NCBI RefSeq assembly: GCF_015751765.1 | Contig: NZ_JADOTX010000001.1 | Span: 5,022,001 to 5,086,000 of the forward strand | Reading direction: 5' to 3' | Length of the DNA: 64,000 nt | From: Micromonospora ureilytica | Lineage (GTDB): Bacteria; Actinomycetota; Actinomycetes; Mycobacteriales; Micromonosporaceae | Shown here: in pieces, positions 52,308-60,927 of the stretch | Layout: each line of letters begins with the position of its first letter | Position numbering within the stretch: the stretch's first letter is position 1 | Program-made: the position numbers and the translations under genes | Notes under the pieces: model-generated | Told to the model about the DNA's origin: nothing | Seen by the model: only the letters and a program-made list of their open reading frames with translations | Database searches by the model: none

Positions 52308-54623
52308 ATGAGCAACAACCGACGGCTGCGGCGGCGACTGAACCATGGCCGGGCCGCTTCCGGGCTGAGTTCCGCCCTACTGGTAGTCGGGATGACGGGT
52401 GGGCCCGCAGCCGCAGCGCAACCCGTGGAAGCGAAGCCGTCCGCACAGGACGTGCACGTCGGTACGCCCGGTCCGCTCGGCCAGTACGGCGGGTGGCCCT
52501 CAAGCCTCCTAGCTGTCCGCCAAGACGGCGACGGACCTGACGATTCGTGGGACCAGTACCCCGACGGGCAAACGGACTACGGCCCACAGGGCTGGCAGAG
52601 CCCATGGGGCGGCCACGACAAGGGCAAGGACAAGGGGGGCTACCCGCACGGCAAGCGTGGCCCTCAAGGCCCCCAGGGTGCTCAAGGCGACGCGGGCGCT
52701 CACGGTGCTCAAGGCGCCCAGGGCGACGCAGGTGCGAGAGGCGCGCAGGGCTTCCAAGGCGAGGCGGGCGCGCAAGGCAACACGGGCGCTCAAGGCGCGA
52801 CCGGCGCTCAAGGCGCGACCGGCGCTCAAGGCGACGCAGGCGCGCAGGGCGCTCAAGGCTTCCAAGGCGCGACCGGCGCTCAGGGCTCGCAAGGCGACAC
52901 GGGCGCTCAAGGCGCGACCGGCGCCCAAGGCCCGCAAGGCGACGCGGGCGCCCAAGGCGCTCAGGGCGACACGGGCGCCCAAGGCGCTCAGGGCGACACG
53001 GGCGCACAAGGCGCGACCGGCGCTCAGGGCCCGCAAGGCGACACGGGCGCTCAAGGCGTGACCGGCGCTCAGGGCCCGCAGGGCGACGCAGGCGTCCAGG
53101 GTGCTCAAGGCTTCCAAGGCGCGACCGGCGCCCAAGGCCCGCAGGGCGACGCAGGCGTCCAGGGTGCTCAAGGCTTCCAAGGCGCGACCGGCGCTCAGGG
53201 CTCGCAAGGCGACACGGGCGCTCAGGGCGCGACCGGCGCCCAAGGCCCGCAGGGCGACGCAGGCGTCCAGGGTGCTCAAGGCTTCCAAGGCGCGACCGGC
53301 GCTCAGGGCTCGCAAGGCGACACCGGCGCACAAGGCGCGACCGGCGCCCAAGGCCCGCAAGGCGACACCGGCGCACAAGGCGCGACCGGCGCCCAAGGCC
53401 CGCAAGGCGACACGGGCGCACAAGGCGCGACCGGCGCCCAAGGCCCGCAAGGCGACGCAGGTGTCCAGGGCGCTCAAGGCTTCCAAGGCGTGACCGGCGC
53501 GCAAGGCGACACGGGCGCTCAAGGCCCGCAAGGCGACGCAGGCGCGCAAGGCGCGCAAGGCGCCGCAGGCGTCCAGGGTGCTCAAGGCTTCCAAGGCGCG
53601 ACCGGCGCCCAAGGCTCGCAAGGCGACACGGGCGCGCAAGGCGCGACCGGCGCCCAAGGCCCGCAAGGCGACGCAGGCGCGCAAGGCGCTCAGGGCGACA
53701 CGGGCGCGCAAGGCGCGACCGGCGCCCAAGGCCCGCAAGGCGACGCAGGCGCGCAAGGCGCTCAGGGCGACACGGGCGCTCAGGGCGCGACCGGCGCTCA
53801 AGGCGACACGGGCGCGCAAGGCGCGACCGGCGCCCAAGGCCCGCAAGGCGACACCGGCGCACAAGGCGCGACCGGCGCCCAAGGCCCGCAAGGCGACGCA
53901 GGCGCACAAGGCGCTCAAGGCTTCCAAGGCGCGACCGGCGCTCAAGGCGACACGGGCGCACAAGGCGCGACCGGCGCACAAGGCCCGCAAGGCGACACCG
54001 GCGCTCAAGGCGCGACCGGCGCCCAAGGCGCTCAGGGCGACGCAGGCATCCAGGGCGCCCAAGGCTTTCAAGGCGCCACCGGCGCACAAGGCCCGCAAGG
54101 TGACGCAGGCGCACAAGGCGCTCAAGGGTTCCAAGGTGCACAGGGAGCCCAGGGCGACGCGGGCGCGCAAGGCGCTCAAGGCTTCCAAGGTGCACAGGGA
54201 GCCCCGGGCGACACGGGGGCACAGGGCCCCCAGGGCCTGCAGGGTGCCACGGGCGCCCAAGGGCCCCAGGGCGTGGCGGGCAACGGAATCGAGGCCGCCT
54301 ACATTCAAGGCCCACTGACGGTTATCGCAGACACCCCTGTCGATTTCGGCTGCGAGCCCGGAGACATTGCTGTCGGAACTGGCTATCAACTCTCGGGTGC
54401 AGGCGTCAATCCGGTGCTCATCCAGCCACTCTCGACCAGTGGCTACCAGTTCACCTTTACCGGCGGAGGCGCCGACATCTGGGTGTCCTGCATCTCACTC
54501 GGCACGCCGGTGGCGTTGACAGCTCCGTCCAACACGTCGGGCCGGGCGACGTCCAACAGTAGCGGGGCCGGCCGGCCGGACAGCAGGTCGAAGCGCCCCG
54601 TCGTCGTCGAGGAGGAGAAATGA
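52308..54623 (+). CDS. Secreted collagen-like protein, 180 Gly-X-Y triplets
   Basis: The 771-aa protein has a basic signal peptide ([20 protein letters not shown] to GGPAAAA, cut ~residue 38) and a charged spacer (~39-117). Residues 118-657 are 180 uninterrupted Gly-X-Y triplets, mostly GAQ, GAT, GDT, GDA, GPQ and GFQ. Thr occurs only at Y in the triplets I read, the preferred site for O-glycosylation in bacterial collagens. A C-terminal ~110-residue domain ([20 protein letters not shown], Cys in DFGCEPGD and WVSCISLG) may seed trimerisation, followed by a Ser-rich RPVVVEEEK tail. There is no LPXTG. The stop overlaps the next ATG. Confidence 0.9.
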   Translation: MSNNRRLRRRLNHGRAASGLSSALLVVGMTGGPAAAAQPVEAKPSAQDVHVGTPGPLGQYGGWPSSLLAVRQDGDGPDDSWDQYPDGQTDYGPQGWQSPWGGHDKGKDKGGYPHGKRGPQGPQGAQGDAGAHGAQGAQGDAGARGAQGFQGEAGAQGNTGAQGATGAQGATGAQGDAGAQGAQGFQGATGAQGSQGDTGAQGATGAQGPQGDAGAQGAQGDTGAQGAQGDTGAQGATGAQGPQGDTGAQGVTGAQGPQGDAGVQGAQGFQGATGAQGPQGDAGVQGAQGFQGATGAQGSQGDTGAQGATGAQGPQGDAGVQGAQGFQGATGAQGSQGDTGAQGATGAQGPQGDTGAQGATGAQGPQGDTGAQGATGAQGPQGDAGVQGAQGFQGVTGAQGDTGAQGPQGDAGAQGAQGAAGVQGAQGFQGATGAQGSQGDTGAQGATGAQGPQGDAGAQGAQGDTGAQGATGAQGPQGDAGAQGAQGDTGAQGATGAQGDTGAQGATGAQGPQGDTGAQGATGAQGPQGDAGAQGAQGFQGATGAQGDTGAQGATGAQGPQGDTGAQGATGAQGAQGDAGIQGAQGFQGATGAQGPQGDAGAQGAQGFQGAQGAQGDAGAQGAQGFQGAQGAPGDTGAQGPQGLQGATGAQGPQGVAGNGIEAAYIQGPLTVIADTPVDFGCEPGDIAVGTGYQLSGAGVNPVLIQPLSTSGYQFTFTGGGADIWVSCISLGTPVALTAPSNTSGRATSNSSGAGRPDSRSKRPVVVEEEK
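52659..54278 (+). repeat. Gly-X-Y coding repeat tract
   Basis: 1,620 nt of near-tandem 9-bp/36-aa-scale modules such as [20 protein letters not shown] then [15 protein letters not shown], repeated with silent differences. The module around 53101-53310 recurs almost exactly about three times, so slippage and length variation are expected. Long open frames on both strands here are a by-product of the repeat. Confidence 0.9.
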
Positions 54624-55231
54624 GCATGCGCCAGATATTCGGGTCACTGGCCTGCGGTGCGGTCCTGCTGACCGGAGTCACGGCATGCAGTGACAAGCCT
54701 GCCGAGAAGCCACAGACGAACAACGCCGGCAACAAGACGAACGGCGGCGCCGAGACGCCGGAAGACCTGCTCAAGCTCGGTGTCGAGCAGGGCCAAGCCG
54801 GCAATTTCGACGCGGCGAAGGCAACCTTCGAGAAGCTGCTGGACGCTGAGGCCGACAACAAGTTCGCCTGGTTCAACCTGGGCTACATCGCCCAGTCGCG
54901 CAACCAAGCCGACGAGGCGGTCAGCGCCTACGACAAGGCATTGGCGGCCGACGCCAACTACAAGCCTGCCCTCTACAACAAGGCCATCGCTCTGGAAGGT
55001 AAGGCACCGACCACGTCGATAGACATCTACCGCAAGGTCGTGTCGATCGATGACAAGTCGTCAACTGCCTACCTCCGACTGGGCATGTTGCTGTCCCAGT
55101 CCGGTGAGGAGACGGCGGCGCGGGACGCCTTCAAGGCCGCGATCCGTCTGGACAAGGGGCTCACCTCAGCGGTTCCAGCGAAGTACCGACCGACCCCTAC
55201 CTCTAAGTCCTCGACTCCGGCGGGTAGGTGA
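54620..55231 (+). CDS. TPR lipoprotein
   Basis: The 203-aa protein has a lipoprotein signal ([23 protein letters not shown], lipobox VTAC with Cys ~23), an Asn/Lys/Thr-rich linker, then tetratricopeptide repeats (~48-170): [75 protein letters not shown]. It should be a scaffold on the outer face of the membrane. Its ATG overlaps the collagen-like stop (ATGA) and its stop overlaps the GT-methyltransferase GTG (GTGA). Confidence 0.85.
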   Translation: MSMRQIFGSLACGAVLLTGVTACSDKPAEKPQTNNAGNKTNGGAETPEDLLKLGVEQGQAGNFDAAKATFEKLLDAEADNKFAWFNLGYIAQSRNQADEAVSAYDKALAADANYKPALYNKAIALEGKAPTTSIDIYRKVVSIDDKSSTAYLRLGMLLSQSGEETAARDAFKAAIRLDKGLTSAVPAKYRPTPTSKSSTPAGR

Positions 55232-56505
55232 TCGGCTTCATGCGCGCACCTCGCGTAACGGTCTTCACGGGGAGCAACCGCACCCGTTTCATCGACGAAT
55301 GTTTCGAATCCCTCGTCGCGCAGACCTTCACTGACTGGGAATGGGTGGTCATCCTCAATCAAGGGTCGCGTTGGCGGCCCGAGAGGCACGACGATCGGAT
55401 CCGGCTCATTGTCCAGGACGACCTGAACGGCGTCGGTGCCGTGAAGGGGTACGCCTGCGCCGAGGCTGCCGGGGAAATCCTGGTCGAACTTGACGACGAC
55501 GATCTGCTCAGCAGCGACTGTCTGCAAGAAATAGTCGACGCCTTCGACTCCAACCCGGAGGTGGGGTTCGTCTACAGCGACACCGCGCAGATCCAGGAGG
55601 ACGGCACCCGCTGTGAGGACCGTTTCGCGAGTTCGTTCGGCTGGCGGCACTACGACGACAAGGTAGACGGCCGCGAAGTGCTGGTCTGCCGGGCATTGCC
55701 GCCGACGCCGCACAACGTGAGCTACATCTGGTACGCACCGAACCACGTGCGGGCGTTCCGCCGGGACATCTACGAGAAGGTCGGCGGGTACGACGAGTCG
55801 CTCGACGTCGCGGACGACGCCGATCTCATGGCTCGGATGTACCAGGTGAGCGAGTTCCATCACATCCAGAAATGCCTGTACCTCCAACGCATGCATGCCA
55901 AGAACACGCAGCGCATTCCAGATGTCAACGCTCGCATCCAGCAGCGCACGGTGGAGATCTACGACCGGAACATCCAACATAATGTGCTGGCCTGGTCGCG
56001 ACGGCAGGGACTTATGGCGCTCGACCTGGGCGCCGCTCACAACAAGCCGGAGGGGTACCTCGGCCTGGATTACCACGACGGGCAGGGCGTCGACATTGTT
56101 TGCGACATAACGAAAGGTGTCGACCTGCCGGACAACAGCGTCGGGGTCATTCGGGCGGTGGATTTCCTGGAACACATCCCGGACAAGATCGCGCTGTTCA
56201 ACGAACTGTACCGACTGCTCGCACCGAACGGAATGTTGTTGTCGCTGACCCCCAGCACCGACGGCCGAGGCGCCTACCAGGACCCAACACACGTGGCGTT
56301 CTACAACGAGAACTCCTTCTGGTACTTCACGGACGCCAAATATTCTCGGTTCGTACCTGAAATCACATGCCGGTTCCAGGCGTCGCGGCTGGTCACGTAC
56401 TTCCCGAGTGAATGGCACCAGGCGCACAACATCCCGTACGTCTCGGCGAACCTGATAGCAATCAAGGACGACGCCGTGCGCAACGGTGGCCTGCTGAACA
56501 TCTGA
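55228..56505 (+). CDS. GT2 glycosyltransferase fused to SAM methyltransferase
   Basis: The 425-aa protein has an N-terminal GT-A domain (~1-235): VTVFTGSNRTRFIDECFESL, the DxD region ILVELDDDDLLSSDC, and DIYEKVGGYDESLDVADDAD. The C-terminal methyltransferase-like domain (~265-400) has MALDLGAAHNKPEGYLGLDY, the acidic SAM loop, VIRAVDFLEHIPDKIALFNE and LLAPNGMLLSLTPS. It has no signal peptide, so it acts in the cytoplasm. Plausible job: transfer a sugar to the collagen-like protein or another surface glycan and methylate it. Codon use is less GC-biased (AATATTCTCGG, ATAGCAATC). GTG 55228 sits in a GTGA overlap; ATG 55240 is the alternative. Confidence 0.82.
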   Translation: MIGFMRAPRVTVFTGSNRTRFIDECFESLVAQTFTDWEWVVILNQGSRWRPERHDDRIRLIVQDDLNGVGAVKGYACAEAAGEILVELDDDDLLSSDCLQEIVDAFDSNPEVGFVYSDTAQIQEDGTRCEDRFASSFGWRHYDDKVDGREVLVCRALPPTPHNVSYIWYAPNHVRAFRRDIYEKVGGYDESLDVADDADLMARMYQVSEFHHIQKCLYLQRMHAKNTQRIPDVNARIQQRTVEIYDRNIQHNVLAWSRRQGLMALDLGAAHNKPEGYLGLDYHDGQGVDIVCDITKGVDLPDNSVGVIRAVDFLEHIPDKIALFNELYRLLAPNGMLLSLTPSTDGRGAYQDPTHVAFYNENSFWYFTDAKYSRFVPEITCRFQASRLVTYFPSEWHQAHNIPYVSANLIAIKDDAVRNGGLLNI

Positions 56506-56590
56506 CCATCGCGCGGCGGGCACTACCAGGCGGCGCCCGCCGACCCCTGGGTGGGTGGCCGGGCTGGCCTCCACTACGTACTGTCGTCTC

Positions 56591-56809
56591 GTGGTTGACA
56601 CCGATGAGGCCATCCAGATCGCGATGCGATTCCTGGCCTGTCGCCTCGCTGAGCGTCAGGATCTGCGCGAGCCACCGAGCGTGCAGGGGGTGACCGTCGA
56701 GCAGGTGATGACCGTGACCGGCGAGAGGCCCTGTCACATCGTGAGTTTCGGATGGCCGCTGCGGGTGGCTGTCGATCAGGAAACGGGCGACGCGGACATG
56801 CTGCGGTAA
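56591..56809 (+). CDS. Small protein, 72 aa, unknown
   Basis: The frame VVDTDEAIQIAMRFLACRLA, then ERQDLREPPSVQGVTVEQVM and HIVSFGWPLRVAVDQETGDA-DMLR, has alternating hydrophobic residues consistent with an alpha-beta fold. I recognise no family. GTG 56591 is preferred to an upstream in-frame ATG. It comes 85 nt after the GT-methyltransferase gene and may be in the same unit. Confidence 0.55.
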   Translation: MVDTDEAIQIAMRFLACRLAERQDLREPPSVQGVTVEQVMTVTGERPCHIVSFGWPLRVAVDQETGDADMLR

Positions 56810-56905
56810 GCGATGCCCGTCGGCGGTGGCCGTCCTGGGGATCGGCTACTGGCACGTGGATGGCACGGACCACGCGTTAGGGGATCGAGGCCCTAAGCTG
56901 TCGCG

Positions 56906-57484
56906 GTGCCTGAGCATGACGTGATCGATCTCGACGAGCACAAGCATGTGCCGGCCGAATCGGGTGCCACCTCTACCCGTCGTGCGGTCAAGAAGGCCCA
57001 ACTGCGCCTCATCGCCGCCTTCCTGGTCGGCTTGCTGCTGGGCGGCGTCAGTGTCAACGAGTTGCGAGACCGTCGTGAGCAGCGGGAACGGGCCGCGTCG
57101 GTCGCACTCGTCGTCATACCGGGGGCGGCCCGTACCGACGGCGTCGTTACCGAGGGCGTCGCCGAATTGGACGGGTCGGTGGAAGTGTCCAACTTTGGCC
57201 CTCTGCCGGTCACGATCCGTGCGGTGCAAGCGCAGACATCTGGCGTCCTGATTCAGGACACCGGCCAGTCCCAGTCGCTGCGCCCCGGGAGCACCCGCTG
57301 GCTCGACGTCAAGCTGCGGCTTCAGTGCCCGTCCGAAGTCCGGGACGAGCCGTTGTCGATGCGCATCTCAGTAGAGACAGCCGACAGGAAAGTCAGAGAG
57401 TTCGGCTACCCGGTAGACCTATACCGAAGCGGCTGGCACACCCAGGCTGGGATCCTGTGCTTGGAAGCAGGTCTGGACTGGTGA
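56906..57484 (+). CDS. Single-pass membrane protein of unknown function
   Basis: The 192-aa protein has an N-terminal cytoplasmic tail (~1-35), a TM helix (RLIAAFLVGLLLGGVSVNEL, ~34-52), a short charged linker and an extracellular Ig/beta-sandwich-looking domain (ALVVIPGAARTDGVVTEGVA, VSNFGPLPVTIRAVQAQTSG, STRWLDVKLRLQCPSEVRDE, with two Cys that could pair). The start is GTG. It may belong with the collagen-like operon, but no motif proves that. Confidence 0.6.
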   Translation: MPEHDVIDLDEHKHVPAESGATSTRRAVKKAQLRLIAAFLVGLLLGGVSVNELRDRREQRERAASVALVVIPGAARTDGVVTEGVAELDGSVEVSNFGPLPVTIRAVQAQTSGVLIQDTGQSQSLRPGSTRWLDVKLRLQCPSEVRDEPLSMRISVETADRKVREFGYPVDLYRSGWHTQAGILCLEAGLDW

Positions 57485-57551
57485 GATGTGACAACGGGGC
57501 CAAGGGCTTGAGGGACGTCCGGCGGCGCTGTCGTGGACCTTGGGAAACGGC

Positions 57552-57578
57552 GAAGCCCAGGTCAATGACCTGGGCTTC
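57552..57578 (-). terminator. Hairpin terminator after tRNA-Thr
   Basis: GAAGCCCAGGT (57552-57562) and ACCTGGGCTTC (57568-57578) form a perfect 11-bp stem with a 5-nt loop, directly 3' of the tRNA on the complement. Confidence 0.75.
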
Positions 57579-57585
57579 TGTACCG

Positions 57586-57659
57586 AGCCGCCTGACGGAA
57601 TCGAACCGTCGACCTACGCATTACGAGTGCGTCGCTCTAGCCGACTGAGCTAAGGCGGC
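57586..57659 (-). tRNA. tRNA-Thr (CGT anticodon)
   Basis: The complement folds as a cloverleaf: acceptor GCCGCCT/AGGCGGC, D-arm GCTC/GAGC, anticodon stem ACGCA/TGCGT with loop CTCGTAA (anticodon CGT, reading ACG), and T-arm GACGG-TTCGATT-CCGTC. CCA is not encoded. The 3' end points towards the 52.3-57.5 kb block, the usual orientation for island integration, but no integrase or repeated att site was seen. Confidence 0.95.
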
Positions 57660-57803
57660 AACGATCAGCAAGTGTACGGCACCCCGGCGGCACCGCCCGA
57701 ACGGGATACCCCCATCGCGCCTGCCAGCACCAACCGGACATCGGCCGCCATCTGGACGCTTACCGGACAGCGGATGATCGCGGCCGGGACTACGCTGCGG
57801 CGG

Positions 57804-59558
57804 GTGAGCGACGAACGCGACCACCCCGAACGTCAGGACGAACCCACCGAACGCCCTGACCGTGCGCCGGCCGGTGAACGCGCCGCCCACCGGCCGCGCA
57901 GCACCGACCCGCTGGAACTGGGCTTCACGCCGCGCAAACCGGTGCCGTGGCTGGCGCCGTTCCTGCTGATCAGCACCGGCATTCGTACGCTGCTCGCGGT
58001 GCTCTTCGGGGCGTACCTCGACAAGCGCGAGTTGCAGAACGCGTTCGGTGACGGCGTATTCCGCCAGGTCGGGCCGGACGGCGGGTTGTGGCTCGACTAC
58101 GTGGCGGACCTGGGTGACGGCTTCAACGCCACGTACTCGGTGGCGTACCTGCTGGCGCAGCCCGAGCTGACCGTCGACGGGCACCGCCTACCCCGGGCAC
58201 AGACCCTGGTGATGGGCGGCGACCAGGTGTACCCGTCGGCGGCCTACGCCGCGTACGAGGACCGGTGCAAGGGCCCCTACCAGGCCGCCCTGCCGGTGGC
58301 CCCGGCCGCGAAGCCCACGCTCTTCGCGGTGCCGGGCAACCATGACTGGTACGACGGCCTCACCGCGTTCCTGCGGTTGTTCGTCCGCTCCCGGGACCGG
58401 AACTTCGCGGGCTGGGGCACCGGGCAGTCCCGGTCGTACTTCGCTGTGGAGTTGCCGGCCGGCTGGTGGTTGCTCGGCGTGGACGACCAGTCCGGCTCGT
58501 ATCTCGACGACCCGCAGCTGGCCTACTTCGACGAGGTGGCCCGGCGGCTCGGTCCGGAGTCCAAAGTGATCATCGCCGCGCCGGCGCCGACCTGGGTCAA
58601 GGCCGCCGACAACCCCACGGCGTACGACTCGATCGACTACTTCATCCGCACGATCATCGACCCGACCGGGGCGCGGGTGCGGCTGCTGCTCTCCGGCGAC
58701 CTGCACCACTACGCCCGCTATTCGGGGCCGGACCGGCAGCTGATCACGTGCGGTGGCGGCGGCGCGTACCTCTACCCCACGCACAAGCTGCCGGAGCGCA
58801 TCGAGGTGCCACCGCGGGACACGCTTGCCCGCAAGGCCAGCTCCGCCCAGCCGTACGACCTGGTGGCCCGTTACCCGGACGCCGCTCGGTCCCGTCGCTA
58901 CGGCTGGGGCATCTTCCCCCGGTTGCCGTTCCGCAATCCCGGCTTCACCACGTTGCTCGGCACCCTGCACACCCTGCTGATGCTGGCCATGGCGGGTGCG
59001 ACGGCGAACTGGGCCGACAGCACCGACCAGCGGCTGTTCAGCGTTCCGCTGGTGCTGATGGTGCTCGTGACGGTGATCGCGGCGGCCCTGTTCGCCAAGC
59101 CGCCGAGCGCGAGCGGCAAACGGCACGCGCGGCACTGGATCCTCGGCGTCGGCCACGGCGTGGCGCAGGTGGCCCTGGGGGCTGCCGGCACCTGGGCGTG
59201 GTTGGCGCTGCCGTTCTACGACTGGCCGTGGCCGCTGCCGGCAGCCGCCGCGGCGGTGCTCTACGGCCCGGTGATCGGTCTGGTCGCAAGCCAGCTGGTG
59301 GCGGCGTATCTGCTGGTGGCGGGCTCGTTCGGGGTGAACGTCAACGAACTCTTCGCCGGCCAGGGCATTGAGGACTCCAAGTCGTTCCTGCGGCTGCGCA
59401 TCGACCCGGACGGCACGTTGACCATCTACCCGTTGGGGGTGGACCGCGTCTCCCGCGACTGGCAGGTAAATCCCGACCAGTCCCCCACCGAAAGCTGGCT
59501 AATCCCCAAATCCCCCCTAACCCCCCACCTAACCGAACCCCCCACAGTCCTGCGCTAA
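57804..59558 (+). CDS. Membrane metallophosphoesterase
   Basis: The 584-aa protein has an N-terminal hydrophobic stretch (WLAPFLLISTGIRTLLAVLF), then calcineurin-like motifs: MGGDQVYPSAA (~135), VPGNHDWYDG (~175), and LLSGDLHHYARY (~300). About four C-terminal TM helices follow (TTLLGTLHTLLMLAMAGATA; VPLVLMVLVTVIAAALFA; AAAAAVLYGPVIGLVASQLV and beyond). The GTG at 57804 is taken as start; ATG 57774 is possible. The substrate is unknown. It ends near a long-hairpin repeat shared with 44251. Confidence 0.85.
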   Translation: MSDERDHPERQDEPTERPDRAPAGERAAHRPRSTDPLELGFTPRKPVPWLAPFLLISTGIRTLLAVLFGAYLDKRELQNAFGDGVFRQVGPDGGLWLDYVADLGDGFNATYSVAYLLAQPELTVDGHRLPRAQTLVMGGDQVYPSAAYAAYEDRCKGPYQAALPVAPAAKPTLFAVPGNHDWYDGLTAFLRLFVRSRDRNFAGWGTGQSRSYFAVELPAGWWLLGVDDQSGSYLDDPQLAYFDEVARRLGPESKVIIAAPAPTWVKAADNPTAYDSIDYFIRTIIDPTGARVRLLLSGDLHHYARYSGPDRQLITCGGGGAYLYPTHKLPERIEVPPRDTLARKASSAQPYDLVARYPDAARSRRYGWGIFPRLPFRNPGFTTLLGTLHTLLMLAMAGATANWADSTDQRLFSVPLVLMVLVTVIAAALFAKPPSASGKRHARHWILGVGHGVAQVALGAAGTWAWLALPFYDWPWPLPAAAAAVLYGPVIGLVASQLVAAYLLVAGSFGVNVNELFAGQGIEDSKSFLRLRIDPDGTLTIYPLGVDRVSRDWQVNPDQSPTESWLIPKSPLTPHLTEPPTVLR

Positions 59559-59585
59559 AGCCACCCCACCCCACCCCACCCCACC

Positions 59586-59646
59586 GTTGATCATGAAGTT
59601 ATTGCCCCGACACGCCGCTGAGGGTGGCAATAACTTCATGATCAAC
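59586..59646. repeat. Long-hairpin intergenic repeat, copy 2
   Basis: Its arms 59586-59606 and 59626-59646 are perfect 21-bp complements, with the same arm sequence as 44251. The loop CCGACACGCCGCTGAGGGT resembles the complement of the copy 1 loop, so the copies are in opposite orientation. It lies between convergent genes and may terminate both. G/C homopolymer-like runs surround it. Confidence 0.85.
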
Positions 59647-59705
59647 ACGGGGGACGGGCCCGGGGGCCGGGAGCGGGGGCGGGTGGGAGGGGGAAGGGTG
59701 CGGGG

Positions 59706-60545
59706 TTAGGGGGTGTAGTGCTGGTCGTGGGCTTGGCGGGGGGCGCAGACGGAGGCTCGGGAGCAGGAGCAGCGGGAGCCGTCCGCGTCCAGGCGTACCG
59801 TCACCGCGTCTCTCGGGACGCTGTGGCCGACGACCCGGCCGTCGCCCTCCGGGGTGGAGACCCGACTGCCGACTGCCGGGGCGGTCTCCTGAAAGCGCTG
59901 GTACAGCGGGTGCTCGTACTTGAGGCAGCACATCAGCCGGCCGCACGCGCCGGAGATGCGCAGCGGGTTGAGCGGCAGGTCCTGGTCCTTCGCCATCCGG
60001 ATGGTCACCGGCTCGAAGTCGGTGAGGAACGTGGCGCAGCACAGGTCGCGACCGCAGGAGCCGATGCCGCCCTGCACCCGCGCCGAGTCGCGTGCGGAGA
60101 GCTGGCGCAGCTCCACCCGACAGTGCAGGGTTGCGCCCAGGTCGCGGACCAGGGAACGGAAGTCCACCCGGTGCGGGGCGGTGAAGTACACGGTGCTGCG
60201 CTCACCGCCGCTCTCGGCGGAGCCGAGCACGTGGTCGACAGCCACCACCTTCATCGGCAGGCCGTGCGAGCGGATCAGCCGTTTCGCGGCGACCTTCGCC
60301 TCGGCCTTACGCCGACGCAACGCCTCGTCCCGACGTAGGTCGTCGTCGCCGGCCAGCCCCACCAGGCGGGGGAAACCGTCGGTCTCCTCGGTCACCCACT
60401 GCGCGGCCCACACACACTCCGCCACCTCGGGCCCGTCATCGGTGGGCACCAGCACCCGGTCGCCCACCTGCGGACGCAACTCACCGGGGTCGAGGTAGTA
60501 GAGCCGCCCGTACCGGTTGAAGCTGACCGCGCAGAGCATGCCCAT
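59706..60545 (-). CDS. PSP1/RicT-like regulatory protein
   Basis: The 279-aa protein starts MGMLCAVSFNRYGRLYYLDP and contains the PSP1 region HRVDFRSLVRDLGATLHCRV, with Cys clusters IGSCGRDLCCATFL and SGACGRLMCCLKYEH. In Bacillus the homologue YaaT/RicT is part of an Fe-S-containing complex affecting RNA processing and sporulation. It lies near holB and tmk, as in many Firmicutes and actinobacteria. GGTGGGGGG precedes the ATG. Confidence 0.9.
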   Translation of the reverse strand: MGMLCAVSFNRYGRLYYLDPGELRPQVGDRVLVPTDDGPEVAECVWAAQWVTEETDGFPRLVGLAGDDDLRRDEALRRRKAEAKVAAKRLIRSHGLPMKVVAVDHVLGSAESGGERSTVYFTAPHRVDFRSLVRDLGATLHCRVELRQLSARDSARVQGGIGSCGRDLCCATFLTDFEPVTIRMAKDQDLPLNPLRISGACGRLMCCLKYEHPLYQRFQETAPAVGSRVSTPEGDGRVVGHSVPRDAVTVRLDADGSRCSCSRASVCAPRQAHDQHYTP

Positions 60546-60822
60546 CCCCCCACCCTACGACGGGTCGCCGCGCAGGGCGCATCGGCCGGCTACGCCTCGC
60601 CGCATTCATGACCGTCGACTCGACCTATTGCCGGGCGTCCCGTCGTGCCGTTACTCCTCGCCCGGACGGTTGAATCCGGGGCCGGGCAGGAGACAAGACG
60701 TGCTTCGGCGGCGTTGAGTGGAGGCAGACCTGCGGGGGGTGCAGGGGGAAGACCACGGCGTCGCCGTGGGCACCGGCTCAGGTCGGGCGCCCGCGAGCGA
60801 CGCCGTGGCCTGCCCGGAGCAC

Positions 60823-60927
60823 CGCGGCCGCCGCCGGAAGAGCGAAGGTCCGAGCAACGCGGCCACGGCCGGATGACCAAAGGCCGGGCCAACGCGCCCA
60901 CGGCCGGAAGACCGAGGGGCGGCTACC
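60823..60927. repeat. Three 35-bp imperfect tandem repeats
   Basis: Units begin at 60823, 60858 and 60893, each 35 bp, of the form CGCGGCCACGGCCGGAAGAC plus ~15 more. The last overlaps the 3' end of the WXG-like gene (stop 60923). The rest of 60546-60922 shows GC-rich sequence without a credible gene. Confidence 0.6.

Noticed and set aside
52659..54278. Possible CRISPR-like array because of regular repeats
   Set aside because: Units have no unique spacers of constant size, the frame is open throughout, and no cas gene is nearby. It is a coding repeat.
52306..54389. Very long open frames on the minus strand (about 626 and 669 codons) and other frames across the collagen tract
   Set aside because: They are compositional shadows of the Gly-X-Y repeat: Leu/Arg- or Ala/Leu-only repeats, no ribosome site, no recognisable fold.
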